In this document: piece by piece, positions 49,060 to 57,163 of the stretch
How positions within the stretch are numbered: the first letter of the stretch is position 1
Layout of the letters: the number at the start of each line of letters is the position of its first letter
Assembly (NCBI RefSeq): GCF_001536285.1
Contig: NZ_FAOZ01000007.1
Coordinates: 137,360-201,359, forward strand
Source of the DNA: Parafrankia irregularis
GTDB lineage: Bacteria > Actinomycetota > Actinomycetes > Frankiales > Frankiaceae
Length of the DNA: 64,000 nucleotides
Direction: 5' to 3'
The notes under the pieces: generated by a model
The model's database searches: none
What the model was told of the DNA's origin: nothing
Seen by the model: the letters and a program-made list of their open reading frames with translations, nothing else
Made by a program: the position numbers and the translations under genes

Positions 49060-49239
49060 CACGGGGGTGAGCGGCTGGGCATGAGAAGCCGAGGCGGCAC
49101 TTCGGGTGGGCGTCTCGGCCCGCTGCCGCTGGTCGAGCACAGTGGCGTGTGCGGTCCGTATCGCCTACACCCGCTCCCGCCACCGCTGCGGCTGCCGCCC
49201 GATCAGTGCTGGCCGCGACCCGGTCGGCGGCGAGCATGG

Positions 49240-49303
49240 TGCTCGGCGAGCGGGGTGCTCGGCGAGCGGGGTGCTCGGCGAGCGGGGTGCTCGGCGAGCG
49301 GGG
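49240..49303. repeat. Four perfect tandem copies of a 16-bp palindromic unit
   Basis: TGCTCGGCGAGCGGGG is repeated four times without change (49240-49255, 49256-49271, 49272-49287, 49288-49303). Each unit contains the small inverted repeat GCTCG-G-CGAGC, so the array is a row of palindromes at 16-bp spacing, 63 bases after the P450 stop. The last copy has one extra G. Confidence 0.85.
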
Positions 49304-49365
49304 GACGATCGGCCGGCTTCGTGGGATGTCGAAGCCGGCCGGGTCCGCGGGCCCGGGGGGAGAGG

Positions 49366-50556
49366 TCAGCCGAGGACGAAGTGGAGCTGCTCGTAGCCCC
49401 GGACGGTGCTGGTGTGTGAGCGCACCGACTTCTCGCGGTCGACGTTCCACTCCGGAAAGCGCTTGAGCGTCTCCTCCAGGCCGATCCGCCCTTCGAGACG
49501 GGCCAGCGAGGCGCCCAGGCAGTAGTGCGTCCCGAGGCCGAAGGAGACATGGCTGTCGAACTTGCGGTGGATGTCGAACTTGTCGGCGTCGGGGTACTTG
49601 CGCTCGTCGCGCCCGGCCGAGCCGGTGATCAGCAGGACCCTGGACTTCGCCGGCATCTGCACGCCGTGCAGCTCGACGTCCTCGGTGAGCATCCGGGCCT
49701 GGACGGGGGACGGCGACTCGTAGCGCAGCAGCTCCTCGATCGCGCCGCCGAGCAGCGACGAGTCGGCCGCGAGCTCGGCCCGCTGGTCCGGGTGCTCGGC
49801 CAGGACGGAGCCGGCCCAGCCGAGCAGCCGGGCGACGGTCTCGGTGCCCGCGCTGACGAGCAGGTTCGTGAAGTCGGCGCACTCCTGGTTGGTCAGCCGC
49901 CGGGTGCCGTTCTCGTTGACGATCTCCGCCTGGACCAGGCTGGTCATCATGTCGTCGCGCGGGTTCTTGCGGCGCTCGTCGAGCATGTTGGTCAGGTACT
50001 CGTGGATCTTGATCTGGGCGGCGAACGAGATGTCGTTGACCATGCCCTGACCTTCCTCCTGGTGGAAGGTCTGGTCGATCAGCTTGCGGATGTCCTCGCG
50101 GTCGGCGGGGTCGACACCGAGCAGCTCGGAGATGACCTTGGACGGCAGCTGGGCCGCGAAGTCCTGCACGTAGTCGAAGCCGTCGCCGCCGATCTGCGGG
50201 TCGAGCATCTCGGCGCACAGCTGCCGGATGGACGTCTCCAGAGCGGAGATCCGCCGCGGCGTGAAGGCCCGGGAGACCAGCGCGCGCAGCTCGGTGTGCT
50301 TCGGCGGGTCAATGAAGATCATGTGGCCGGTGCCCAGCGGCTCCGAGCCCATGATCTCCAGGACCGTGCCGTAGGCGGAGCTGTAGAGCAGCGGCTCCCG
50401 GCTGGCGGCCTCGACGTCGGCGTGCCGCGACAACGCGAAGAAATCCAGATCGTCGTTTCGGTAGACCGGTGCCTCATCGCGAAGGCGACGCCACACGTCG
50501 TAGGGCGCCAGATGAAGCACTTTGTCGTAGGGACTCCAGCTGATTTCCTCGCTCAT
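49366..50556 (-). CDS. Cytochrome P450
   Basis: A 396-residue soluble bacterial P450. The haem-binding loop is FGLGTHYCLG (339-348) with the thiolate Cys346, the I-helix oxygen-activation motif is SAGTETVARLLG, and the ExxR motif lies in IEELLRYESP. The final Thr of the usual AGxDTT is Val here (AGTETV). It starts at the ATG at 50556 with only a weak ribosome site. Sequence style (TGHMIFIDPPKHTELRALVSRAFTPRRI) is that of the actinobacterial CYP families acting on steroids, terpenes or fatty acids. It is separated by 157 bases from the DUF35-thiolase gene read in the same direction. No ferredoxin gene is adjacent. Confidence 0.92.
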   Translation of the reverse strand: MSEEISWSPYDKVLHLAPYDVWRRLRDEAPVYRNDDLDFFALSRHADVEAASREPLLYSSAYGTVLEIMGSEPLGTGHMIFIDPPKHTELRALVSRAFTPRRISALETSIRQLCAEMLDPQIGGDGFDYVQDFAAQLPSKVISELLGVDPADREDIRKLIDQTFHQEEGQGMVNDISFAAQIKIHEYLTNMLDERRKNPRDDMMTSLVQAEIVNENGTRRLTNQECADFTNLLVSAGTETVARLLGWAGSVLAEHPDQRAELAADSSLLGGAIEELLRYESPSPVQARMLTEDVELHGVQMPAKSRVLLITGSAGRDERKYPDADKFDIHRKFDSHVSFGLGTHYCLGASLARLEGRIGLEETLKRFPEWNVDREKSVRSHTSTVRGYEQLHFVLG

Positions 50557-50712
50557 GACACCACTATGACACAGAATGGGCGGCGCTGATTGGGTGGGCC
50601 GACGGGGTGATCCGGCTGCGGCAAGGCGCGACAAGATGCGGCAACGAGCCGGCAATCCTCACGCATTCCATGCCGCCGGCCGGCATTCGAAGCACCACTC
50701 TCGGGCTGGTTT

Positions 50713-52344
50713 TCAGGAACCGTCACGCTGCAGCAGCAACACACCGGACGGTGTGCCGCCACCGGAGGTGACCACCGCCGTCCGGGCATTCGCCACCTGG
50801 CGCTCACCGGCTTCATGGCGCAGCTGGGTGACCGCCTCGTAGAAGAAGCCGTAGCCGTGGGTGCGGCCCTCGGAAAGCTGGCCGCCGTGCGGGTTGAGCG
50901 GGAGCTCGCCGTCGATCGCGATCCGCCGGCCCTTGTCGAGCCAGTCCTGCGCCTCACCGAAGCCGCAGAAGCCGAGGCCCTCGATCCAGGAGATCGCGTT
51001 GAAGGTGAAGCCGTCGTAGACCAGCGCCAGGTCGACGTCCGACGGGCGCAGGTCGGTCCTCGTCCACAGGTGGGCGGCCTGGCCGAGCACCTGCGGCTCG
51101 TGGGTGATGACACCCTGCTCCCAGGAGACCCGCTCGAGGATCTGCGTGCCGACGGCCTCGACCCGGATCGCCGGCTTCGGCAGGTCCCCGGCGACGGAGG
51201 CGTCGGAGACGACGACGGCGATGGACGCGTCGCATGGCACGTCACAGTCGTAGAGGCCGAACGGGGTCGTGACCATCCGCGCCGACATGTAGTCGTCGAG
51301 GGTCAGCGGGTCGCGGTAGATCGCGTTCGGGTTGAGCGCCGCGCCGGCCCGGCCGTTGAGGGCGATCGCGGCGAGCATCTCCCGGTCGGCGCCGTAGCGG
51401 TGGAAGTACTGGTTGGCGTTCATGGCGATCCAGTTCGCCGCGGACATCGCCCCGAACGGGGCGCGCCACAGGGTGGTCGCGTTCGAGTGCCGGCCGCCCC
51501 CGCCGCCCATGCCCAGGCCCAGGGTCCGGTAGGTCGACTCCCACACCGTCCGGAAGCACAGCACATGCCGGCACAGGCCCGAGGCGACCGCCAGCATCGC
51601 GGCGATGACGGAACCTCCCGGGCCGGGCAGGTCGCCGCCGCCGTTCGTCCAGGTCGGGTGCAGCCGCAGCGCCTCCTCGACGGCGGTCACCCCGCCTTCG
51701 CTCATGCCCATGCCGGTCGCGCCGGGGTAGGTGGAAAGGCCGTCGATGTCGTCGAGGGTCAGGCCCGCGTCGGCGACCGCCTTCAGGCAGGCGTCGATCG
51801 TCAGCTCGAGCGGGTCGACCATCAGCCGGCGCCCGATCCGCGACCGGCCGATGCCGGAGAGCACCGCGCGGTGCTCGAAGCGGTGGTCGCTCAGCGGCGC
51901 GCGGGGGGCGGGCAGGTCGGGCTCGCCGACCCGGTCGGTCGGGTCCGTGCCGCCGGTCGGCTCGAACATCGCCAGCCAGACGTCCTCGTGCTGCTCGAAG
52001 CGGACGGCGACCTCCTGCCCGATGTGCACGTCCGCCGGCTCGCACCCGGTGATGTTCGTGGTCAGCCGGACGCTCGCGTCCTCCACCAGCGCCACGTTCG
52101 CGACCACGTAGGGCGGCATGATCGCGGGCGTCCACGGCTGCACGTTCACGGTGAACCCGACGACCGTCGCCCGCCCGGAGACCTCGGTGGGGGTGTGGGC
52201 GCGGCTGCGGCACCGTGGGCAGATGGGGACGGGGGGGTGCACGAGCTGGCCGCAGTCGTCGCAGCCCTGGATACGTAGCTTCCCGTCGGCCCCCGACTTC
52301 CAGAACCACTCGGTGGCGGGGGTGATCTCGGGAAGCGGGCGCAT
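50713..52344 (-). CDS. DUF35 zinc-ribbon fused to thiolase-like (Ltp2-type) protein
   Basis: A 543-residue fusion. Residues 10-130 are a DUF35 domain with zinc ribbon CDDCGQLVHPPVPICPRC (Cys28, 31, 42, 45) and OB-fold. Residues about 155-540 are a thiolase-fold domain of the Ltp2/SCP-x type (VLSGIGRSRIGRRLMVDPLELTIDACLKAV, DVDLALVYDGFTFNAISWIEGLGFC, PLNPHGGQLSEGRTHGYGF). In mycobacterial cholesterol degradation the DUF35 domain of ChsH2 docks on the separate aldolase Ltp2; here both partners are in one chain. AGGAG precedes the ATG at 52344. Expected activity: retro-aldol cleavage of a beta-hydroxyacyl-CoA, inferred from family. Confidence 0.87.
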   Translation of the reverse strand: MRPLPEITPATEWFWKSGADGKLRIQGCDDCGQLVHPPVPICPRCRSRAHTPTEVSGRATVVGFTVNVQPWTPAIMPPYVVANVALVEDASVRLTTNITGCEPADVHIGQEVAVRFEQHEDVWLAMFEPTGGTDPTDRVGEPDLPAPRAPLSDHRFEHRAVLSGIGRSRIGRRLMVDPLELTIDACLKAVADAGLTLDDIDGLSTYPGATGMGMSEGGVTAVEEALRLHPTWTNGGGDLPGPGGSVIAAMLAVASGLCRHVLCFRTVWESTYRTLGLGMGGGGGRHSNATTLWRAPFGAMSAANWIAMNANQYFHRYGADREMLAAIALNGRAGAALNPNAIYRDPLTLDDYMSARMVTTPFGLYDCDVPCDASIAVVVSDASVAGDLPKPAIRVEAVGTQILERVSWEQGVITHEPQVLGQAAHLWTRTDLRPSDVDLALVYDGFTFNAISWIEGLGFCGFGEAQDWLDKGRRIAIDGELPLNPHGGQLSEGRTHGYGFFYEAVTQLRHEAGERQVANARTAVVTSGGGTPSGVLLLQRDGS

Positions 52345-52471
52345 CGGGAGCTCCTAGGTCGGTGTCGCTGGCTTGGCGGTCCGGGTGGGTCGAGCGATCC
52401 GGGCGGGTCGGGCGGTCCGGTGGCCAGGGCGGCTCTCGGGTGGCCAGCGCGGCTCGGGTGGCCCGGGTGGG

Positions 52472-53275
52472 TCAGCCGGGCGGCTGTGCCGGAAACGTCC
52501 GGGTGGTGGCGTACACGGACAGCCTGTCGCCGTCGCCGGCGTCGCGCACCTCCACCCGTCCCAGGCCTGCCTGCGCGGTGGCGGTGGCCACGGCGGGCCC
52601 GATGCGGACCGGCCGCAGATAGCGCAGCGCCAGCAGGGAGAGTGTGGCACCGGGGGAGAGGGAGAGCGCGGCCTCCTCGACGGCCAGCGCGATGAGCCCG
52701 CCGTTGACCGTCTGGGCCGCGTTGAGCGCGTCCTCGGAGCGGGGCAGCCGCGCGACCCCGGGACGGGGGACCTCGCACCGGGCCCGGCGGGCGAAGGGAA
52801 CGCTCAGCCGCTGGTGGGGCAGGGCCACCGGCAGGTCCATCGCGTCGGTGAGCTCCGGCGGCATGAGCACGGACGGGTCCGGCGCCGCCATGAACGACGC
52901 CACGCCGACGGCGAGGCTGCGCCCGTCCGACCCGGTCAGGTCGACGTCGATGACCGCCACCGAGCGGCCCTTCTTCACCAGCCGGCCGACCGCGCTGATC
53001 CGTTCGAGCTCCCGCAGTGGCTCGTGGACGTGGATGTCGAGATCGAGCGTGACCGGCACCCGCGGCGCCAGGAACTCCAGCACCAGGTAACCCGCGACGA
53101 CATCGGTCCAGGTCGCCAGAATCGACGCCCGGACACTGGACGTTCCGGGCACGAACATTTCCGGGACGACCGCCGCGGACCCGTGAATCTCGTCTCCGAC
53201 CCGGCTTGTTTCGAATCCCAGCTCGCGCAGAATGTGGCCGTCCTGGCGCCGGCCGTCACTGCTTGTCGTCGTCAT
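52472..53275 (-). CDS. Double-hotdog protein (acyl-CoA thioesterase or hydratase-like)
   Basis: A 267-residue protein from the ATG at 53275; a GTG at 53371 would add 32 residues but overlaps the inverted repeat. It has two hotdog halves: residues about 5-130 (HILRELGFETSRVGDEIHGSAAVVPEMFVPG, ATWTDVVAGYLVLEF, RISAVGRLVKKGRSVAVIDVDL) and about 160-265 (RSEDALNAAQTVNGGLIALAVEEAAL, LALRYLRPVRIGPAVATATAQ). This resembles PaaI-type thioesterases rather than MaoC hydratases, since no clear hydratase motif is visible. It lies in the P450 cluster, 127 low-complexity bases before the DUF35-thiolase gene. Confidence 0.78.
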   Translation of the reverse strand: MTTTSSDGRRQDGHILRELGFETSRVGDEIHGSAAVVPEMFVPGTSSVRASILATWTDVVAGYLVLEFLAPRVPVTLDLDIHVHEPLRELERISAVGRLVKKGRSVAVIDVDLTGSDGRSLAVGVASFMAAPDPSVLMPPELTDAMDLPVALPHQRLSVPFARRARCEVPRPGVARLPRSEDALNAAQTVNGGLIALAVEEAALSLSPGATLSLLALRYLRPVRIGPAVATATAQAGLGRVEVRDAGDGDRLSVYATTRTFPAQPPG

Positions 53276-53314
53276 CCGATCCGTTTCGAGGAGGACATGT
53301 TTCGAGGAGAGCAC

Positions 53315-53404
53315 GTACTGAGGCAGACGTTGGGCCTTTTCCATCGCACGGTCCACGGTCAGGTATGTCACGAGTCCGTGTCGACGATGGAAAAGGCTCA
53401 GTAC
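53315..53404. repeat. Inverted repeat of about 90 bases between SDR and hotdog genes
   Basis: GCCTTTTCCATCG (53334-53346) is the exact reverse complement of 53385-53397, and GTACTGAG (53315-53322) is the reverse complement of 53397-53404, with an asymmetrical bulge of 11 bases on the left side. The loop is 38 bases. It fills most of the gap between the SDR stop (53426) and the hotdog start (53275), so it is placed to act as terminator, attenuator or operator. Confidence 0.75.
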
Positions 53405-53425
53405 TGACCGGCTACGGCCAAACTA

Positions 53426-54253
53426 CTAGAAGCGGCCGGAGAGGAACTTCACGATCGGCGTCGCGGCCGGGTAGACCTCGGTGAGACCGGCGGAGAAGTA
53501 GCCGGCGTCGGTCACCAGCGTGATGCCGTTGATCGCGGAGGCACCGGAGCTGACCAGGAACAGCAGCGGGTAGGCCTGCTCCAGCGAGGTCGCGGCCTCG
53601 ATGCCGACCTCGGCCCGGTAGTCGGCGCCGAAGCCCAGCCACATCTCCTTGTTCTCCTGGGCCAGCGGGGTGTCGGTCGGGCCCGGGCAGATCGCGTTGA
53701 TGCGGATGCCCTTCTTGAGCAGGGGCATCGCCTGGGTGGCGACGTACGCGCAGACCGCCTGCTTGGTGTTCATGTAGTCGGCCTTGTTGTTCTCGACGGC
53801 CCACTTGGTGGCCTCGTCGAAGTCGGTGATGGCGATGAACTCCTTCAGCGACTCGAGGTTGGCCTCCCAGCCCAGGCCCGCGGCCGAGGAGATGAAGCCG
53901 ATCGCGGAGCCGGCGCCCAGCTGCCCGGAGGCGATCACCTTGTCGATCAGGTAGCGGTGACCGATGAAGTTGATCCGCTCGATGCCCGGGGTGCCGTCGG
54001 CGACACCGGCGGCCGAGACCAGCGCGTGGATCGGGCCGTCGATCTGCGCCAGGGCGGCGTCGATGGAGGCGGCCTCGGCGAGGTTGACCTGGATGGCCTG
54101 CACGCCCTCCAGCTTCACGGGGGCGTAGTCGAGGACCACGACCTCCGCGCCGGCGGACAGCGCCAGCTCGGCGGTGGCGGCGCCCATGCCCGTCGCGCCA
54201 CCGACGACCACGACCCGCTTGCCGTCGAACCGGAAGGCGTCAAACAACGTCAT
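53426..54253 (-). CDS. SDR family oxidoreductase with coenzyme-binding VGGATGMG motif
   Basis: A 275-residue classical-type SDR. The nucleotide motif VVVVGGATGMGAATAELAL is at about 14-32, the active-site region is FISSAAGLGWEANLESLKEF with Ser, and the Y-x3-K motif is DYMNTKQAVCAY. Unlike most SDRs it has a long insertion between Ser and Tyr (about 35 residues), as seen in 3-alpha-hydroxysteroid dehydrogenases of actinobacteria. The ATG at 54253 is used. The CoA-transferase gene is 33 bases upstream on the same strand. A hydroxysteroid-type or hydroxyacyl substrate would fit, but is inferred. Confidence 0.85.
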   Translation of the reverse strand: MTLFDAFRFDGKRVVVVGGATGMGAATAELALSAGAEVVVLDYAPVKLEGVQAIQVNLAEAASIDAALAQIDGPIHALVSAAGVADGTPGIERINFIGHRYLIDKVIASGQLGAGSAIGFISSAAGLGWEANLESLKEFIAITDFDEATKWAVENNKADYMNTKQAVCAYVATQAMPLLKKGIRINAICPGPTDTPLAQENKEMWLGFGADYRAEVGIEAATSLEQAYPLLFLVSSGASAINGITLVTDAGYFSAGLTEVYPAATPIVKFLSGRF

Positions 54254-54286
54254 GTCTTGTTCTCCTGCTCTTCGTTGAGGTGAGTG

Positions 54287-55504
54287 CTACGCGACGACGC
54301 CGCGGATCTTGAGGTCCAGCACCGCTTCGGTGTCCAGGCCCAGTTCGGCGAGGATCTCGTCGCCGTGCTCGTTGAACAGCGGCGCCCGCTTCGGCGCGGC
54401 CGGCTTGTCGTCGTACTGCACCGGCACGGTCGTGAGCTGGAAGGGGACCCCGGCCGCGGTCGTGCATTCCTGGACGTAGCCGTTGGCGACCGTCTGGACG
54501 TCCACGGCGGCCTCGAGGGTGTCCTGGACGATGGTCCACTGGCCGACGAAGTTCTCCAGCCGCACCCGCCACTCGGCCAGCGGCCGTGCCGCGAACGTCT
54601 CGGTCAGGATCGCGATCGCCTCGGCGCTGTTCGTCATCAGGCTCGCGTGGTCGGCGAAACGGGGATCGGTGGCGAGCTCCGGGCGCTCGATGACGTCGCA
54701 CATGGGCGCCCAGTACCGGCCGGCCTGCAGGCAGGTCAGGGCGACCCAGCGCCCGTCCGAGGTGCGGTAGTTGCCGGTGAGCGGGTTCATCCGCTGCTGG
54801 TCGGCCGGCGGCGGGGTCCACGGGACGCCGAGCAGCAGCGACAGCGCCATGGCCTGCCCCATCGACCACATCGCCGTGCCGAGCAGGGAGACGTCCACGG
54901 TCGAGGCCTCACCGGTGCGCTCCCGGTGGAACAGCGCGCCCATGATGCCGCCGGCGATCGTCATCGCGCCGATGGAGTCACCGAAGCCGGGTGCCGGCGG
55001 GACGGGCACGTGGCCGTACTCGGGCTGCATGATGCCGGTCGCGACGCCGGAGCGGGCCCAGAACGCCAGCGAGTCGTACGAGCCGCGGTCGGCCTCCGGG
55101 CCGTGCTCGCCCTGGCCGGTGCCCCGCACGTAGATGATCTTCGGGTTGTGGACGCGGATCTCGTCCACGTCGATGTGCAGCTTGGTGCGCACGCTCGGCA
55201 GCTTGTTGGTGAGGAAGACGTCCGCCGTCGCGGCGATGCGGTACAGGATGTCGCGGCCCGCCTCGGAGGTGAGGTCGAGGCCGAGGCTGCGCTTGCCGCG
55301 GTTGGAGTGCTCGAGCAGGACGTGGACGTCCTTGGGGACGACCGCGATGCCCGAGGAGGCCAGGGCCCGCATGGCGTCGCCGCGCTCGACGTGCTCGATC
55401 TTGATGACGTCGGCACCGAGGTCGGCGAGCAGGGCCGAGGCCGCGGGAACGAATGTGTGCTCGGCGACCTCGAGAATCCGGACGCCCTGCATCACCGAGG
55501 TCAC
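54287..55504 (-). CDS. CaiB/BaiF (family III) CoA-transferase
   Basis: A 405-residue family III CoA-transferase: QGVRILEVAEHTFVPAASALLADLGADVIKIEH in pieces at the start, then HSNRGKRSLGLDL, YGHVPVPPAPGFGDSIGAM and the catalytic-Asp motif STVDVSLLGTAMW, with Asp near residue 195. The GTG at 55504 has AGGAGG six bases upstream; an ATG four codons later is also possible. It is very similar in layout to the CoA-transferase at 58379, so the two may be paralogs for different acids of the same pathway. It forms an operon with the SDR at 53426. Confidence 0.9.
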   Translation of the reverse strand: MTSVMQGVRILEVAEHTFVPAASALLADLGADVIKIEHVERGDAMRALASSGIAVVPKDVHVLLEHSNRGKRSLGLDLTSEAGRDILYRIAATADVFLTNKLPSVRTKLHIDVDEIRVHNPKIIYVRGTGQGEHGPEADRGSYDSLAFWARSGVATGIMQPEYGHVPVPPAPGFGDSIGAMTIAGGIMGALFHRERTGEASTVDVSLLGTAMWSMGQAMALSLLLGVPWTPPPADQQRMNPLTGNYRTSDGRWVALTCLQAGRYWAPMCDVIERPELATDPRFADHASLMTNSAEAIAILTETFAARPLAEWRVRLENFVGQWTIVQDTLEAAVDVQTVANGYVQECTTAAGVPFQLTTVPVQYDDKPAAPKRAPLFNEHGDEILAELGLDTEAVLDLKIRGVVA

Positions 55505-55833
55505 GACCGTCCTCCTGCGTATGGGAAGGCCGGGGGTCCGGCCACCTGGGAAAAATTTAACATCGACGTCGATACCAGCGTCGCGTGTCGCAGTCCAGCG
55601 TCTCCGGTGGCTGCGGGCGTGGCGGCGGGCAGACTCGGTTCTTGATCGTGAAAAGGAGCATCCGGCCAGGTCCGCCGACCGGGGATCGGTACCGGGAGGC
55701 CGGCCGGCAGCATCGGCGCAGCGCCGGCTGACGCCCTGGCCCCGGTGCCGCTCACCCGAATCGAACCTGACCGCCACATCTGTGATGACACTCTCATGTC
55801 ACAGCCGCAGAGGCCAGCCACGCCCGGGGGAGG
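55505..55833. other. Intergenic region upstream of the CoA-transferase
   Basis: No gene is supported. The stretch holds the ATCGACGTCGAT palindrome at 55562-55573, next to an AAATTTAA patch around 55553-55560 that would suit a promoter region for the minus-strand CoA-transferase starting at 55504. Confidence 0.5.
55562..55573. promoter_or_regulatory. Perfect palindrome ATCGACGTCGAT, operator candidate
   Basis: A 12-bp perfect palindrome sits next to an AT-rich patch, 58 bases before the CoA-transferase start. TetR-type operators in actinobacterial lipid-catabolism clusters often look like this, but no regulator gene is adjacent. Confidence 0.45.
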
Positions 55834-56598
55834 TCAGCGGGGCGCCATCCGCAGCCCTCCGTCGAGCCGGATCACCTCACCGTTGAGGTAGCCGTTCTCC
55901 AGCAGGTCGGCGGCGAGGCGGCCGAAGTCGGCCGGCGTGCCCAGGCGCTTCGGGTGCGGAACGCCGGCGGCCAGACCGTCGCGGATGTCGTCGCGCAGCC
56001 GGCCGAGCATCGGGGTCTCGAACACGCCCGGCGCGATCGTGTTCACCCGGATCGCCCAGCTGGCGAGATCCCGGGCGGCGACGATGGTCAGGCCGCGCAC
56101 CCCGGCCTTCGCGCTCGCGTAGGCGGTCTGGCCGATCTGGCCCTCGAAGGCGGCGACCGACGCGGTCAGCACGATCGCGCCGCGGTCGCCGTCGAGGAGC
56201 TCGGCGTTGCGGGCCATCCGCGCCGCGGCCAGACGCACCACGTTGTACGTGCCCACCAGGTTGATCCTGATGATCTCGGCGTAGCTGTCGAGCGCGCCGG
56301 GGTTGCCCGCCCGGTCCAGCACCCGCAGCCGGTCACCACCGCGCCCGGCGCAGTGCACAACCCCGCGCAGCGGGCCGTCGGCCGCGGCGGCGTCGAGCGC
56401 CGCGTCGAACTGGTCGGGGTCGGTGATGTCCGCGGCCACGAAGCGCGCGCCGAGCTCGGCGGCGACGTCCAGGCCGGGCGAGGTCGCCAGGTCGACGATC
56501 GTGACGGCCGCGCCACGGTCCAGCAGCACCCGCGCGGTGCCGAGGCCCAGGCCGGACGCCCCGCCGGTGACCAGGGCCGACGTTCCGTTGAGCAGCAT
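55834..56598 (-). CDS. SDR family oxidoreductase (3-hydroxyacyl-CoA dehydrogenase type II-like)
   Basis: A 254-residue classical SDR. Motifs: [18 protein letters not shown] (about 8-25) with Asp in TIVDLAT (NAD preference), [10 protein letters not shown], catalytic Ser in [22 protein letters not shown] (Y-x3-K). The pattern of [12 protein letters not shown] and the end of the protein ([21 protein letters not shown]) match the type II 3-hydroxyacyl-CoA dehydrogenase group (HSD17B10-like). GGAGG is five bases before the ATG at 56598. Role in beta-oxidation of the cluster substrate is likely. Confidence 0.88.
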   Translation of the reverse strand: MLLNGTSALVTGGASGLGLGTARVLLDRGAAVTIVDLATSPGLDVAAELGARFVAADITDPDQFDAALDAAAADGPLRGVVHCAGRGGDRLRVLDRAGNPGALDSYAEIIRINLVGTYNVVRLAAARMARNAELLDGDRGAIVLTASVAAFEGQIGQTAYASAKAGVRGLTIVAARDLASWAIRVNTIAPGVFETPMLGRLRDDIRDGLAAGVPHPKRLGTPADFGRLAADLLENGYLNGEVIRLDGGLRMAPR

Positions 56599-56887
56599 GC
56601 GTTCCTCCAGGAGGGAGCCTGTCGTGCGGGAGGGGAGCCTGTCGTAAGAATGGCGCCCATCAAGATCGGTAGTCGGCGGACAAGGATCGGTAGCCGGCGG
56701 GGATCCCGCACCGCCGCATGGCGGCACCAAATCCCCTCAAGAGGGGTAAAAGGGGCGGCTGAGCACCCGGCAACCCGCAAGAAGGAAGGATTCTGGTCGT
56801 AGGAACGACGAAAACGCTTCACGCTTGCGACTCGCCCAACCGGCTGCCGGGCCACCGGGCTGCCGAGTCACCGCGGAAGGCTCAATA

Positions 56888-56903
56888 TTGACGGCCGCGT
56901 CAA
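56888..56903. promoter_or_regulatory. Inverted repeat TTGACG-GCCG-CGTCAA, operator candidate
   Basis: TTGACG (56888-56893) and CGTCAA (56898-56903) flank GCCG. It sits in an AT-richer spot of the divergent region and may bind a dimeric regulator. TTGACG also resembles a -35 element, so promoter and operator could overlap. Confidence 0.45.
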
Positions 56904-57059
56904 GATCCGCCTAGGCTGTGGCGCGCAGCACATCGGTCCTGTGAATCCGGTGGATTTCCGCCCGCCACTGGCAGGCCCGTCGCACTCGGCGGGCGAGCCC
57001 TGCGCGGGTCGCCGCTGGTCGCCCGTGGTCGCCGCCGGTCTGTGTGTGACCGTCCGCGC

Positions 57060-57116
57060 GAGCTGATCGCTGACGAGCTGATCGCTCACTTGGTGATCCA
57101 CACGGTTGATCCACAC
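57060..57116. repeat. Two pairs of direct repeats before the reductase gene
   Basis: GAGCTGATCGCT occurs at 57060-57071 and 57075-57086 (15-bp period), and TGATCCACAC at 57094-57103 and 57107-57116 (13-bp period). They end 47 bases before the GTG start at 57164. Confidence 0.55.
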
Positions 57117-57163
57117 AGATGTTCCGAACGCGATGATCCGATCCCGACGAGGGGAAGACACAC

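Larger units (their letters stand above)
48853..49365. other. Intergenic region of about 0.5 kb with a hairpin and a tandem repeat array
   Basis: Located between the converging helicase and P450 genes. No gene is supported: frames here are Arg/Pro-rich and low complexity. It holds a hairpin at 49042-49059 and the four-copy 16-bp array at 49240-49303. The 3' ends of both flanking genes point into it. Confidence 0.55.
56599..57163. other. Divergent intergenic region with several short repeats
   Basis: No gene is supported. It contains GGGAGCCTGTCGT twice (near 56614 and 56633), ATCGGTAG followed by a CGGCGG tract twice (56665-56701), the inverted repeat at 56888-56903, and paired direct repeats at 57060-57116 before the next gene. 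It separates the SDR (minus) from the reductase gene (plus) and probably holds both promoters. Confidence 0.5.
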
